A stretch of 23,112 nucleotides of DNA from Nitrospira sp. Lineage in GTDB: Bacteria > Nitrospirota > Nitrospiria > Nitrospirales > Nitrospiraceae. Positions within the stretch are counted from its first letter, which is position 1, and each line of letters opens with the position of its first letter. The stretch spans positions 1 to 23,112 of the forward strand of contig JAKDNQ010000011.1 in assembly GCA_030456405.1 (NCBI GenBank), in the 5' to 3' direction. The position numbers and the translations under genes are program-made. Below, piece by piece: positions 8,701 to 16,208 of this stretch. Below the pieces are notes generated by a model. That model made no database searches, had not been told where the DNA came from, and saw only the letters and a list, made by a program, of their open reading frames with translations.

Positions 8701-11700
8701 GGCGTAATCGCGGGAGGAAATGCCAAAATTGTCTCGAGCACAAGTGCCTTACTAACGGATGCTTGGACGCACATCGCCTTAAGTTACGATATGTCTACGT
8801 TCCGTTGCATGATCAACGGGGCGGTGGAGGGACAAGACGCAGTGACCGGTGCTCTGACAGCAGTCGGGCCATCTCAGATCGGCGACATCAATGCGAACGA
8901 TGCGTTATCTATTGACGAGGTGCGAATCTACTCCGTCGGGTTCGCTCCCCAGCGTGTCCTCCAAGAAGCGCTTCGTCCACTATTGCCTGGGCCTCCCAAA
9001 GGCAACCTCGTTGACATTCGATTCAGTGAACCTGGTCGGCGAGGACAAGATGCGTCAAAGGCGAATAATCACGCGACTCTGAACGGAGGACATATCGTGC
9101 CGGGTGTTCAGGGGGCTACGTTCCGGCTCAATGGAGGAGACGTAACGATACCTCACAGTGCAACGCTGTTTTTTGGTGATGCCATCACTGCAGAGTTGTG
9201 GCTGAAGACCATCAATCGAGCCCAAGGCCCCGTGGATTTGATAGGAAAATGGTCGGCCAACAACGTAGGACCAGGTTGGAAACTCGGGTTAGAGCCAGAC
9301 ACAGGACGATTACGTTGGGAGGTCCGCACTTCAATCATGGGGCCTGCCGGAACCATTTCGTCTCATCCGGTGTTCGTCACGTTTGAACAGGTCAACGATG
9401 ACACATGGCATCACATCGCGGCCACCTATGATGGGCAACGGTTGAGAGTGTTTATTGACGGCATTCCTGCGCACCGAACCTGTTCTCCTCTCGAGTCTGG
9501 GACTGTCCCGGAGTGCGTCGACCAACCTCCTCCCGACATGTGTGCGATAGAGATTAGCACACTCGATTTAGCCGGCAGCAACAAAGTTGGTGATGCGGTT
9601 TGTTCAGAAGGCACGATTGACAATGCTGAACCTGTTCGTGCTGGGACAGTTCCGAAAGGGGGACCTTTCAATGGGATGATTGACGAGCTTCGCGTCTCCA
9701 ACTATGCCAAACGAGAATTCGAGATTGCTGCATCAAGTCGGCCGGCTTCCTGGTACACGCAAGTGTTGAGCCGGGAAGTTGATCTCCGCAACGAGCTGCC
9801 GGTTGGAACACAGATCGCGAGAGAACGTCGCGCCTATGATGTGCGAGGGGAAGTTGTCAGTACCTGGAAGCGCGTTCGTGGCCAGAACGCGTCGGAGGAA
9901 TTTCTGGCACGATATGCAGATGATACCCTCGTTCGAGAAGGATCTCGCGAATATCCGGACGGCGAAGTCGTCGTCACTCGCTATGACCATTCGGGCTTGC
10001 AAATCGGACTGACGGGGTATGGAACGTTCACTGGCTCGAGGATGCGCGGACGTCAGGTCTATCTCGATTCCGTGGATGCCACAATCACCGGACGCATCGC
10101 GTCCCAGCGTTTTGGGAACGGCGTAGTGACTTTGTATTGGTATGATGACGGACCGACCCGAAGTGGTGGTTTTGGCGCAGATCTCGTAAAGCAACAAAGC
10201 ATTCAAGGTTCGACCGCCACCCTGAGTCAGCGCGTCTACAATTGGGATAAGGTTGGCAATCTTGAGTCGATCCAGGATCCAATCCAACAGTACCAATCAG
10301 CCTATATATATGATGACTTGAACAGAATAAGAAGCGCAGCGTTTACTCTGGCTGGGCAGAACTCTACGTTTACGTATGGCTATGACCGCATCGGTAATCT
10401 GACCCTCAAGGAAGGGGCCTCGCAGGAGTATGGACGGTCGATCAGTGCAGTTGGCTGTGGTGCAGGATCAACCAGCCTTCCTCACGCGATCACGCGCCGA
10501 ACAAGGAATCAGGTTGTTGACACCTATTGTTACGACGAAGCAGGAAGACTGGTAACAAGCAGCGACATCGCGAACAATAGCATCAGAAATCTGTATTATT
10601 TGGCCCGTGGGAAGCTTGGGAAACTGACGGAAAGAAACGGTGAACATCAATATAGCTACGATGGCAATGGAACTCGTGTGGCCAAAACGGAACTTGGAAA
10701 AACCGCAATCGAACCGTACCCCATTTTCCGCGAAATTCCGAATGGCACAGAATTGATGTATTCAACCAATGGCAATCTTCTCGCTCGGCGGACGGGCTCT
10801 CAGCCCACCGAAGTGTTTTGGTACCACACAGATCATCTGGGTGGAACAAATCTCATGTCTGATGCCTCAGGCACCGAGATTACGCCAGCGCGGAGTTACT
10901 ACCTCCCCTATGGAGGGTATCTGGCTGCTCCAACAAGCAGCGAGAGCGGAGCTCGACAGTTCACAGGGAAAGAACTGGATGGCGCGGGCTACTATAATTT
11001 TGGCGCTCGCTATTATGACCCTGCCTCGGGAAGATTCACCCAACCTGACTCCATCATTCCCGGAAAGAATGCACAAGCTTTGAACCGATATAGCTATGTT
11101 TATAACAACCCGCTAAAGTTTGTCGATCCAACCGGACATGCCCCCCGGAAAGGAGCGCTTACCGCAAGACATGGTAGTGCTAATGTAACGGTTTCTCCAA
11201 AGGGTGTTGAACTCAAGAAAGGCGATGTGAGTGTGGAGGTGTCTCGTGATAAATTCACGGTGGGTGCAGGCTCAGTGAAAATCACCAAGGCGCAGGACAA
11301 GGTCGAAATTACCACCGGGCCGTTGGAGGCCACGACTGACCCAAGTGGACGGTTGAAAAAGATAACCGTGTCTGCGGGACTAGTCTCAGCGAGCGTTGAC
11401 GACACCGCGAGCGTAACGGCTAAAGTTGAGTTTGAGAAAACTGTGGAAATTATGCCAGGCGTTGAGGCTCAGGCATCAGCAGGTGCGAAAGCAACCGTGG
11501 GTGTTCTCCCAGAACACGATCCTTATGCCATGATCAGTCTTGATGTTGGATGGTGGGCGAAGATGAAAGCAAGATTATTTGGGGAAGAGAAAGAAATAAT
11601 TACAGAAGAGGGAACGCTTGGTGGTGGCCCTGAAGGCCTTTGTCCTAATTGCGGCAAGATTGGCCCTGCGCAGATAAAATCGCTGCGTACCACTCAAAAC

Positions 11701-11733
11701 GAGCTATTAAAGGCAAATGCTGGGAGAGACTAA
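5752..11733 (+). CDS. RHS-repeat protein with nidogen-like and LamG domains, 3' half of the split giant
   Basis: GTG 5752 is only the first available start after the TAA at 5524. It has no ribosome binding site or signal peptide, and coding similarity begins at 5527, so this is best read as the continuation of the preceding gene. RHS/YD repeats occupy residues about 1-470 (YDALGRVIQTTDPDLGETKF). A nidogen-like segment follows (about 510-680, MYVNTNGKVRL ... YPYYDDLVLE ... ELVIQWSG), then two LamG-like domains (about 945-1055 and 1145-1310; TIEAWVRP and ITAELWLK). YD repeats then resume (about 1320-1690). The RHS core runs from HTDHLGG near 1693 through GYYNFGARYYDPASGRF to DPTGH at 1792-1796. 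The last 197 residues are beta-rich repeats, a GWWAKMKARLFG segment and CPNC; I recognise no toxin family. RHS cores usually encapsulate and release such C-terminal tails. No immunity gene is evident downstream. Confidence 0.85.
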   Translation: MTQTRYENTDCPGRPTKVIDPVGFETRTNWDSTCSFALSSENALGHTTVNHYYLVDAFSSQTPNGPYGRFNLTGRFGQLAETVDVNGATTKVGYDEWGRPVIKILPLDRKDRPAERLEYLDAQCQVGPGRPVVCSDPSAVELTSPPRVTTYTWDDQLDRCKTSQGDFVSCADPNASETAGDGAIGAYRVTYAFSDGQVQAQTIQKTIQKGKPIWTVAGTEDFDIQGRVIRAYKIRQLPTTGSGTTDPCPIAGSWCDSSRLRGDPLRSNVATVQTAYDERSRIIRTYGPGVPRCTNDPSTLGAGGQPLCDAQVPLTAKGHVTRFEYPMPGVVRTVDARGVPSVNRIDVRGLPTVAEEYERSSPIPYATVRRTYDRLKRLVQTTDHQNNASNSQYDALGRVIQTTDPDLGETKFSYDKRGLLTKQVVATGDIARHSYDPLRRLTYSEYARPKSGNIFEIDPCLFQTRPCNLPPLKVLFFEIVEFGDSEFTPGQNPCFPPVGPRPPCQPELTNLPLNSGDLDNGVAELTLPFDITLLPQTIWKQERVDRGPLQPLDRTGHFPMGSRMYVNTNGKVRLDSGGVNDIGPATEGMFPGKTTESALYPYYDDLVLEQGGLRSAVRGTAPNRELVIQWSGKLRVPSEERVIFRTIIKEGTSEIRYEYDQISQDSKAMVGAALFDPNRKRVRTVPLFLPSGETFVPKGGTAITTRPKTGEKRVVLEPPNGRDELQTARLELSIPLAPQGPFSLSFRHRWMSRCASEPQNACAVDHMEVGYRDPKNPDTIHLLIPASRLRSLASMDNGRNPHPEETISVALPEAFSGRDIQIVFDYKSVIKVPADARVFWMLDHIRVAGSSLAPSGTQAGEEVEEKVWREYDSAESAHTTSDPALITDLTFDVPGRISDRSPVQSVESTSLPANVENVMGVSGKGITLRNQEIPFDLKMTPLNGLTIEAWVRPESYPANLPRRILGTSGLFSISLRPDGRLDCGVIAGGNAKIVSSTSALLTDAWTHIALSYDMSTFRCMINGAVEGQDAVTGALTAVGPSQIGDINANDALSIDEVRIYSVGFAPQRVLQEALRPLLPGPPKGNLVDIRFSEPGRRGQDASKANNHATLNGGHIVPGVQGATFRLNGGDVTIPHSATLFFGDAITAELWLKTINRAQGPVDLIGKWSANNVGPGWKLGLEPDTGRLRWEVRTSIMGPAGTISSHPVFVTFEQVNDDTWHHIAATYDGQRLRVFIDGIPAHRTCSPLESGTVPECVDQPPPDMCAIEISTLDLAGSNKVGDAVCSEGTIDNAEPVRAGTVPKGGPFNGMIDELRVSNYAKREFEIAASSRPASWYTQVLSREVDLRNELPVGTQIARERRAYDVRGEVVSTWKRVRGQNASEEFLARYADDTLVREGSREYPDGEVVVTRYDHSGLQIGLTGYGTFTGSRMRGRQVYLDSVDATITGRIASQRFGNGVVTLYWYDDGPTRSGGFGADLVKQQSIQGSTATLSQRVYNWDKVGNLESIQDPIQQYQSAYIYDDLNRIRSAAFTLAGQNSTFTYGYDRIGNLTLKEGASQEYGRSISAVGCGAGSTSLPHAITRRTRNQVVDTYCYDEAGRLVTSSDIANNSIRNLYYLARGKLGKLTERNGEHQYSYDGNGTRVAKTELGKTAIEPYPIFREIPNGTELMYSTNGNLLARRTGSQPTEVFWYHTDHLGGTNLMSDASGTEITPARSYYLPYGGYLAAPTSSESGARQFTGKELDGAGYYNFGARYYDPASGRFTQPDSIIPGKNAQALNRYSYVYNNPLKFVDPTGHAPRKGALTARHGSANVTVSPKGVELKKGDVSVEVSRDKFTVGAGSVKITKAQDKVEITTGPLEATTDPSGRLKKITVSAGLVSASVDDTASVTAKVEFEKTVEIMPGVEAQASAGAKATVGVLPEHDPYAMISLDVGWWAKMKARLFGEEKEIITEEGTLGGGPEGLCPNCGKIGPAQIKSLRTTQNELLKANAGRD

Positions 11734-12562
11734 GCTCTACAATCCTTTCTAAATCTCAGTAGAGGAAAGTAGGATTTCTGCAGAAAACGACCGTAGATTT
11801 TAACTTGCGGACAATAACGACTGAGGTTGCCTCCGTGAGGAAACCGGCCCCAACTTGTGCCACCGCTTGTCCAATAAAATATTTGGGTTCGACTTGGCAG
11901 TTGTTTAAAAACAGAGGAGTCGCGTCTTGCATTCACACATTGGCACGATAGCACTGACTAGTGCGCACTTAATCTCACCCCAAAAAGCAGGCCAGCAAGT
12001 CGGCATCGATTTTTTGCGCCATGCCCCGTCCTCTTGTCCGGTAGAGCATTTTCATTCAACTCGCCTCCTGTTATTCCCCTCTCACGAGTCGATTTCATCC
12101 CGCTGATCTCACCTCTTTCTCATGCAATTCACAATTTCTTCTGCCGTTCGACCTCTTCTCGTCTGTACAGCACCCTCATTGGCCGACTTCTCACACCGTG
12201 GCATCGTGTATTGACGCAGATTGTCAAAGATCATTCGCCGCAGTAGAACGATCAATATTGGACAGGCTCCTCGCAACACCAAACCCGAGAACCAGCTTCA
12301 TGCGGCAGCATCAAGGCAACGATCTGGGAGAATACCAGCGAGAAGAGCCCGTTCTTCACAACGACCTTCTCCCACCCGCTCAAGAGTTGGTCCAGCGCGT
12401 GGCGTAATGGAATATCGTTCGGCTTCAATGACCCTGAACCCTTGTCAGCGTGGCGCGCGAGGCCAAAGAGTGGAGCGGGCGAACTCCGGGGCGAGAAGCA
12501 GGGGTGATTGGGGGCGCGAAGAAGAGTTCTGAGTGACTTCATCGCACGAGGACGAAGCATTC
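11734..12562. other. Gene-poor region, nothing recognisable
   Basis: About 830 bp between the RHS stop and the HepT-like gene. The open frames here are short, overlap on both strands, have arginine- or proline-rich compositions and resemble nothing I know. Small structures are visible: CTCTAC 11735-11740 with GTAGAG 11759-11764; AATCCT 11741-11746 with AGGATT 11771-11776; and a hairpin at 11825-11845 (GGTTGCCTC, loop CGT, GAGGAAACC). No immunity gene for the RHS tail can be supported. A decayed gene is possible but not demonstrable. Confidence 0.5.
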
Positions 12563-12898
12563 TTATTGGTTCAGCATCGTTCGAACCTCTCGATCGAGAG
12601 CAGGCACTTTATTCCGCACGATGTCCCATACAATCTCCGCATCAAGACCGAAGTATTCATGGATCAGAATATCCCGAAGACCGGCTATTTTCTTCCATTC
12701 CACTGAGGAATGCTGCGCGCGAATATCTTCAGGGAGTTTCTTGACGGCTTCACCGATGACTTCAAGATTTCGGACGACCGCGTCAATCGTTTTCTCGTCC
12801 CCAAGAAATGCGGCTTTGGAGAGGCTGCCGGTATATGACGTGATCTTTCGAGTGGCATCGAGAATGTCCTCCAGGTAGACCCTAGAATCCCGAGGCAT
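12563..12898 (-). CDS. hepT: HepT-like RNase toxin (HEPN fold, DUF86)
   Basis: The 111-residue helical protein has the HEPN RNase motif R-x4-H-x-Y as RDILIHEYFG, near residues 79-86, preceded by the typical NLEVIGEAVKKLP segment. In characterised HepT/MntA pairs (for example Shewanella) the toxin cleaves RNA through the Arg and His of this motif, and the partner nucleotidyltransferase inactivates it by adding AMP to the Tyr. All three residues are present, so an active and regulatable toxin is predicted. Its ATG (12896-12898) lies inside the end of the upstream nucleotidyltransferase gene (17-nt overlap), as expected for a co-translated toxin-antitoxin pair. Length is usual for the family. 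Confidence 0.88.
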   Translation of the reverse strand: MPRDSRVYLEDILDATRKITSYTGSLSKAAFLGDEKTIDAVVRNLEVIGEAVKKLPEDIRAQHSSVEWKKIAGLRDILIHEYFGLDAEIVWDIVRNKVPALDREVRTMLNQ

Positions 12899-13181
12899 AG
12901 ACGGTTTCTCGTTGAATGATCGGCAGGAGTCGCGGCTTGATCGAGCTTACGGTGACCAGGTCCACGCGGGACCGGAACAGGTCTTCCAGAAAGCTCTTGA
13001 GGTCCATGTAAGCGTCGAAGGACTTATCTGAGAACTCAACGACAAAATCGAGGTCGCTCCCCGCAGTGGCCTCGCCCCGTGCATAAGATCCGAACAGGCC
13101 TAGTCGACGCACCCCCAGCTTTCTCAGCGCCGCCTGATTCTCTTCAATGAGCTTGAGGATTTCTTCTCGATTTTTCACCAT
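12882..13181 (-). CDS. mntA: MntA-like minimal nucleotidyltransferase antitoxin
   Basis: The 99-residue protein of the DNA polymerase beta-like nucleotidyltransferase superfamily carries GSYARGEATAGSDLDFVVEF, an exact GS-x10-D-x-D catalytic signature (metal-binding Asp pair), with a later RVDLVTVSS strand supplying the third acidic residue. The family AMPylates the HEPN partner toxin. It precedes and overlaps the HepT-like gene by 17 nt. The ATG at 13179-13181 has a purine-rich GAGGGAAG upstream at a long spacing, so initiation may be modest. The order antitoxin then toxin fits a type VII system. Confidence 0.88.
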   Translation of the reverse strand: MVKNREEILKLIEENQAALRKLGVRRLGLFGSYARGEATAGSDLDFVVEFSDKSFDAYMDLKSFLEDLFRSRVDLVTVSSIKPRLLPIIQRETVYASGF

Positions 13182-13374
13182 TGCCCGCTTCCCTCGCTAA
13201 AAAATGCCAGGTGGCTGCCCTGCCCCATCCATCTTCACACGTGATGCGAGATGCTCGGAAGCGAACAGTCCAATTCTAACATGGGAATGCCTGTCAGAAA
13301 CCAGAGAATTTCTTTCCTGTCTATTCTCCAATCAAGAAGCCACACACATGCTCGATCTAACCTGGCTCGCTGGA

Positions 13375-13404
13375 TTGACTCTCTAAAAACCCCCTTGTTA
13401 TAGT
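13375..13404 (+). promoter_or_regulatory. Sigma-70-type promoter for the TIG/YCF48 operon
   Basis: A -35 box TTGACT (13375-13380) and a -10 box TATAGT (13399-13404), each 5 of 6 to consensus, are separated by 18 bp. Transcription would start near 13411 and leave a leader of about 108 nt before the ATG at 13519. The remaining sequence from 13182 to 13374 holds no supportable gene. The match is by eye. Confidence 0.5.
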
Positions 13405-13518
13405 TCAGTCGGCTCTCTGTTTTTCATGGGATCCGCGTTTTTCTACCTCGATCGTGTGAAATTTTCATCCCACGCGTAGGGAATCTGTATCGTATTCTTG
13501 CCTGACAGGGATCTATTC

Positions 13519-15201
13519 ATGAAAGCATTCGTAACCGGCGTGGGTACGTTGACATTGTGTGCCTGCCTGATCGTTGCCGTGGGCGCGGCGACCCCTTCCG
13601 CGATTGAGCTACACCCATCAACAGCGGTTCCAGGCGCCACTGTGTCGATCGGCGGCAAAGGGTTCGGCGCGTTTCAATCGGTGCATGTCAATCGTGTGAC
13701 TGTGGGTGGATTTCCTGCGTTGATTCAGCGATGGGAGCCTGATCTGATTGAGGTGAAAGTCCCTTTTCAGGCTCAATCCGGCCCCGTTGAAGTCATGGCC
13801 GGAAAAAAGAAGATGGCTGCCGGGACGTTGACAGTGGTGCAGCCGACGATTACGGCTGTCACGCCGGCAGAAATTGAGCCAGGCCACACCCTGCAGATTA
13901 CCGGTGCGAACTTCGGCGTCACGGCGGGTCCGCGTGATCCCAATACGATGTTCGGAGTCAACGATGTGATGATCGGGAGCGTGGTGATCAGACCACGTCG
14001 TTGGAAAGACAACATCATTGAAGTCGAGGTTCCTGCGAACGCCGCATCAGGCGATGTGGTGGTTCGATTGGCTTCGTCGGACCCCTTGCCGGATGGTTCC
14101 TGTTGCGCTCCGGTCCAGTACAAGGTGAGCAATGCTGTTCCGCTGAAGTTGACCCCGAGTATTCGCGTCGATCCTGTGAGCGGACCGGTCGGCACAAAGG
14201 TGGTCTTCTTCGGCCAAGGTTTCGGCGCCGGGAAGGGAGTTGGTGACAAGGTGACGTTCGGCGGGCGCCTCGCCACCATCGCTCAGTGGTCCGACAGCGC
14301 TATTGTCGTCCATGTCCCTATGGATGCGGAGACTGGACCTACCGTGCTGAGCATGCAGGGACGAGATCGTACGGTTGGGACCTTTACGGTTCACGTGCCA
14401 AAAGTGACCGCCTTGACGCCACCGGCTGCCCCAATCGGTACGCTGCTCAGAATCAGCGGTGAACATTTTGGATTCTATTCGGAAAGTGGAGCGTCCCCCT
14501 ACGCGTTTATCGATTTCAATACGGGAGAAAATCGAGTCGATATTGGCGGGGTCCGCGCCATCATCTATCGCTGGCAAGACGATCGCATCGATGTATGGGT
14601 GCCGTTTAGCGCAAAGAGCGGGCCGGTCGTGGTGTATCGAGGGGCAACGAAACCCAATCCTGACGGCACGTGTTGCGCGACGAAGGACACGCTCAAGACT
14701 GAGGCGGGGGGTTTTACATTGGTGACGCCGCAGATCGATTCCTACAGCCCGCAATCGGGAGGACTCGATGAACTGATTAGCATTAAAGGGACGGGGTTCG
14801 GCTCTTTCTTAAAGACAGCCGAGCATGCCTACATCGGTCTCAACCAGGGGGCCTACAAGCGACGCGAGGATATCGAGCTGAGCGAAAATGTCTCCCGCAC
14901 GGAAGTGCTGTTCAGCAACGTCGCGGCGCAAGTAATGTCTTGGACGGATACGGAGATCGTCGTGCGAGTCCCTCACCGTCATCTGTACGGTCTGGGGAAG
15001 CGCAATGAGTTTTTCAATGAGCTGGCCACTGGTCCCTTGGTTGTGCGGCGTGGTTCCTGGGATGTGCAGCCGGATGGAACCTGTTGTACACCGAAAAAGT
15101 GGCTGACATTGGAAGCGGGGACCTTTACCATTGAGGCGAAGGGCATGCCGGATCCTAGCTACTTCAACAAAACCCGCCCGGACGCTGACACGAACCAGTG
15201 A
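13519..15201 (+). CDS. Secreted multi-IPT/TIG-domain protein with three PDG(S/T)CC motifs
   Basis: ATG 13519 is preferred over an in-frame TTG at 13498 because AGGGA lies at 13507-13511 and the protein then begins with a clean signal peptide (MKAFVTGVGTLTLCACLIVAVGAATPSA). The mature 530-odd residues consist of about five IPT/TIG immunoglobulin-like domains (about 24-104, 105-197, 205-293, 294-395, 397-540). Their diagnostic elements recur: P.G..V.I.G.GFG at the start, and W.D..I.V.VP followed by SGPV in the second half. Such domains commonly act as stalks or adhesive or polysaccharide-binding modules; the ligand cannot be predicted. PDGSCCA, PDGTCCA and PDGTCCT begin at residues 191, 381 and 518, each near a domain end, so adjacent cysteines are a repeated feature. 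The stop overlaps the next gene's start (GTGA). Confidence 0.85.
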   Translation: MKAFVTGVGTLTLCACLIVAVGAATPSAIELHPSTAVPGATVSIGGKGFGAFQSVHVNRVTVGGFPALIQRWEPDLIEVKVPFQAQSGPVEVMAGKKKMAAGTLTVVQPTITAVTPAEIEPGHTLQITGANFGVTAGPRDPNTMFGVNDVMIGSVVIRPRRWKDNIIEVEVPANAASGDVVVRLASSDPLPDGSCCAPVQYKVSNAVPLKLTPSIRVDPVSGPVGTKVVFFGQGFGAGKGVGDKVTFGGRLATIAQWSDSAIVVHVPMDAETGPTVLSMQGRDRTVGTFTVHVPKVTALTPPAAPIGTLLRISGEHFGFYSESGASPYAFIDFNTGENRVDIGGVRAIIYRWQDDRIDVWVPFSAKSGPVVVYRGATKPNPDGTCCATKDTLKTEAGGFTLVTPQIDSYSPQSGGLDELISIKGTGFGSFLKTAEHAYIGLNQGAYKRREDIELSENVSRTEVLFSNVAAQVMSWTDTEIVVRVPHRHLYGLGKRNEFFNELATGPLVVRRGSWDVQPDGTCCTPKKWLTLEAGTFTIEAKGMPDPSYFNKTRPDADTNQ

Positions 15202-16199
15202 GATACAGATTGCTTGGATTATGGCGTGGGCTCTCTCTGTTTCGCGCTGGATGCCTTGTGCTCGTGATGCTGATGTCTTTGTTGTGTGAGTCTACCTCAT
15301 GGCCGGCCGACTCTCTTCTGACAGTCACCCCTCAAGTAAGCCATACGGAAGCCCTTCTGATGGGACTCTATTTTCATAAGCCGGAGCAGGGTTGGGCGGT
15401 CGGGTCTGGCGGCGCCATTCTGAAGACGGTCGATGGCGGAAAGAAGTGGAAGAAGGTTGCCAGTGGCACCACGGCCAGCCTGTCAGCTGTCTACTTTATC
15501 GATGAGAAGCAGGGCTGGGTCGTTGGATCAAACGGGACGATTCTCCAGAGCCACGACGGGGGAAATACCTGGCAGCAGCAACTCGTCGACACACAAGTAC
15601 CGTTCTATGGTCTCTCATTTGTGTCGCCCGGCGAGGGGTGGGTGGTCGGAGGCAACGGAACCATTCTTCATACAAAGGATGGCGGGACCCATTGGCTTGA
15701 TCAAGCGAGCAGGACCAGCGCGGCGCTCTATGGCGTACAATTTCTCACCGCGCATCACGGAACGGCCGTTGGGGCAGTGGGGACTGTGTTGATGACGGAC
15801 GATGGCGGGATCACGTGGGTCCCGCAAGAGACGCAGGGAGCTGCCACACTGTTCGATGTGTATTTCACGGACATATCGACTGGTTGGGCAGTTGGAAACG
15901 CCGGCGCCATATTTCATACGACCACCGGTGGTGTGCAATGGATCGATCGTACGCTGCCCTGTGCCCGCACCTGTACGAAGTTGACCGATCTATTACGCGT
16001 GCGCTTTACCGACCCTCAGACCGGGTGGATCGTGGGAGAGCGGGGCATGGTCTATCAGACGACCGATGGTGGTTTTACCTGGACAGAACAGGGTGCGATT
16101 GCAAAAGTCTCGTTATTCGGTCTGTCGTTTCCTGATAAGACACAGGGCTGGGCCAGTGGAGAAAATGGCACGATTGTTCATATGGCCGTTGGCCGCTGA
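15198..16199 (+). CDS. Secreted YCF48-like seven-repeat beta-propeller
   Basis: This 333-residue protein starts at a GTG overlapping the preceding stop by 4 nt, which implies translational coupling. A signal sequence with hydrophobic core AGCLVLVMLMSLLC covers about residues 1-39. The rest consists of seven repeats of GW-x-VG-x-x-G-x-I-x-x-T-x-DGG-x-x-W type: AVGSGGAILKTVDGG, VVGSNGTILQSHDGG, VVGGNGTILHTKDGG, AVGAVGTVLMTDDGG, AVGNAGAIFHTTTGG, IVGERGMVYQTTDGG and a degenerate last copy. These match the YCF48/BNR-like propeller fold of photosystem II assembly factor Ycf48. In non-photosynthetic bacteria the family is exported and of unknown role; a photosynthetic function is not implied. Its tight coupling to the TIG protein suggests a joint envelope or extracellular job. 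Confidence 0.85.
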   Translation: MRYRLLGLWRGLSLFRAGCLVLVMLMSLLCESTSWPADSLLTVTPQVSHTEALLMGLYFHKPEQGWAVGSGGAILKTVDGGKKWKKVASGTTASLSAVYFIDEKQGWVVGSNGTILQSHDGGNTWQQQLVDTQVPFYGLSFVSPGEGWVVGGNGTILHTKDGGTHWLDQASRTSAALYGVQFLTAHHGTAVGAVGTVLMTDDGGITWVPQETQGAATLFDVYFTDISTGWAVGNAGAIFHTTTGGVQWIDRTLPCARTCTKLTDLLRVRFTDPQTGWIVGERGMVYQTTDGGFTWTEQGAIAKVSLFGLSFPDKTQGWASGENGTIVHMAVGR

Positions 16200-16208
16200 C
16201 GGCTGGGT

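Noticed and set aside
12221..12560. Overlapping frames of about 100 codons on both strands before the HepT-like gene, considered as an immunity gene or transposase remnant
   Set aside because: Compositions are unlike real proteins, there is no motif and no ribosome binding site, and none is adjacent to the RHS stop.
15198..16199. YCF48 similarity as a sign of photosynthesis
   Set aside because: YCF48-like propellers are common in non-phototrophs, and nothing else here is photosynthetic.
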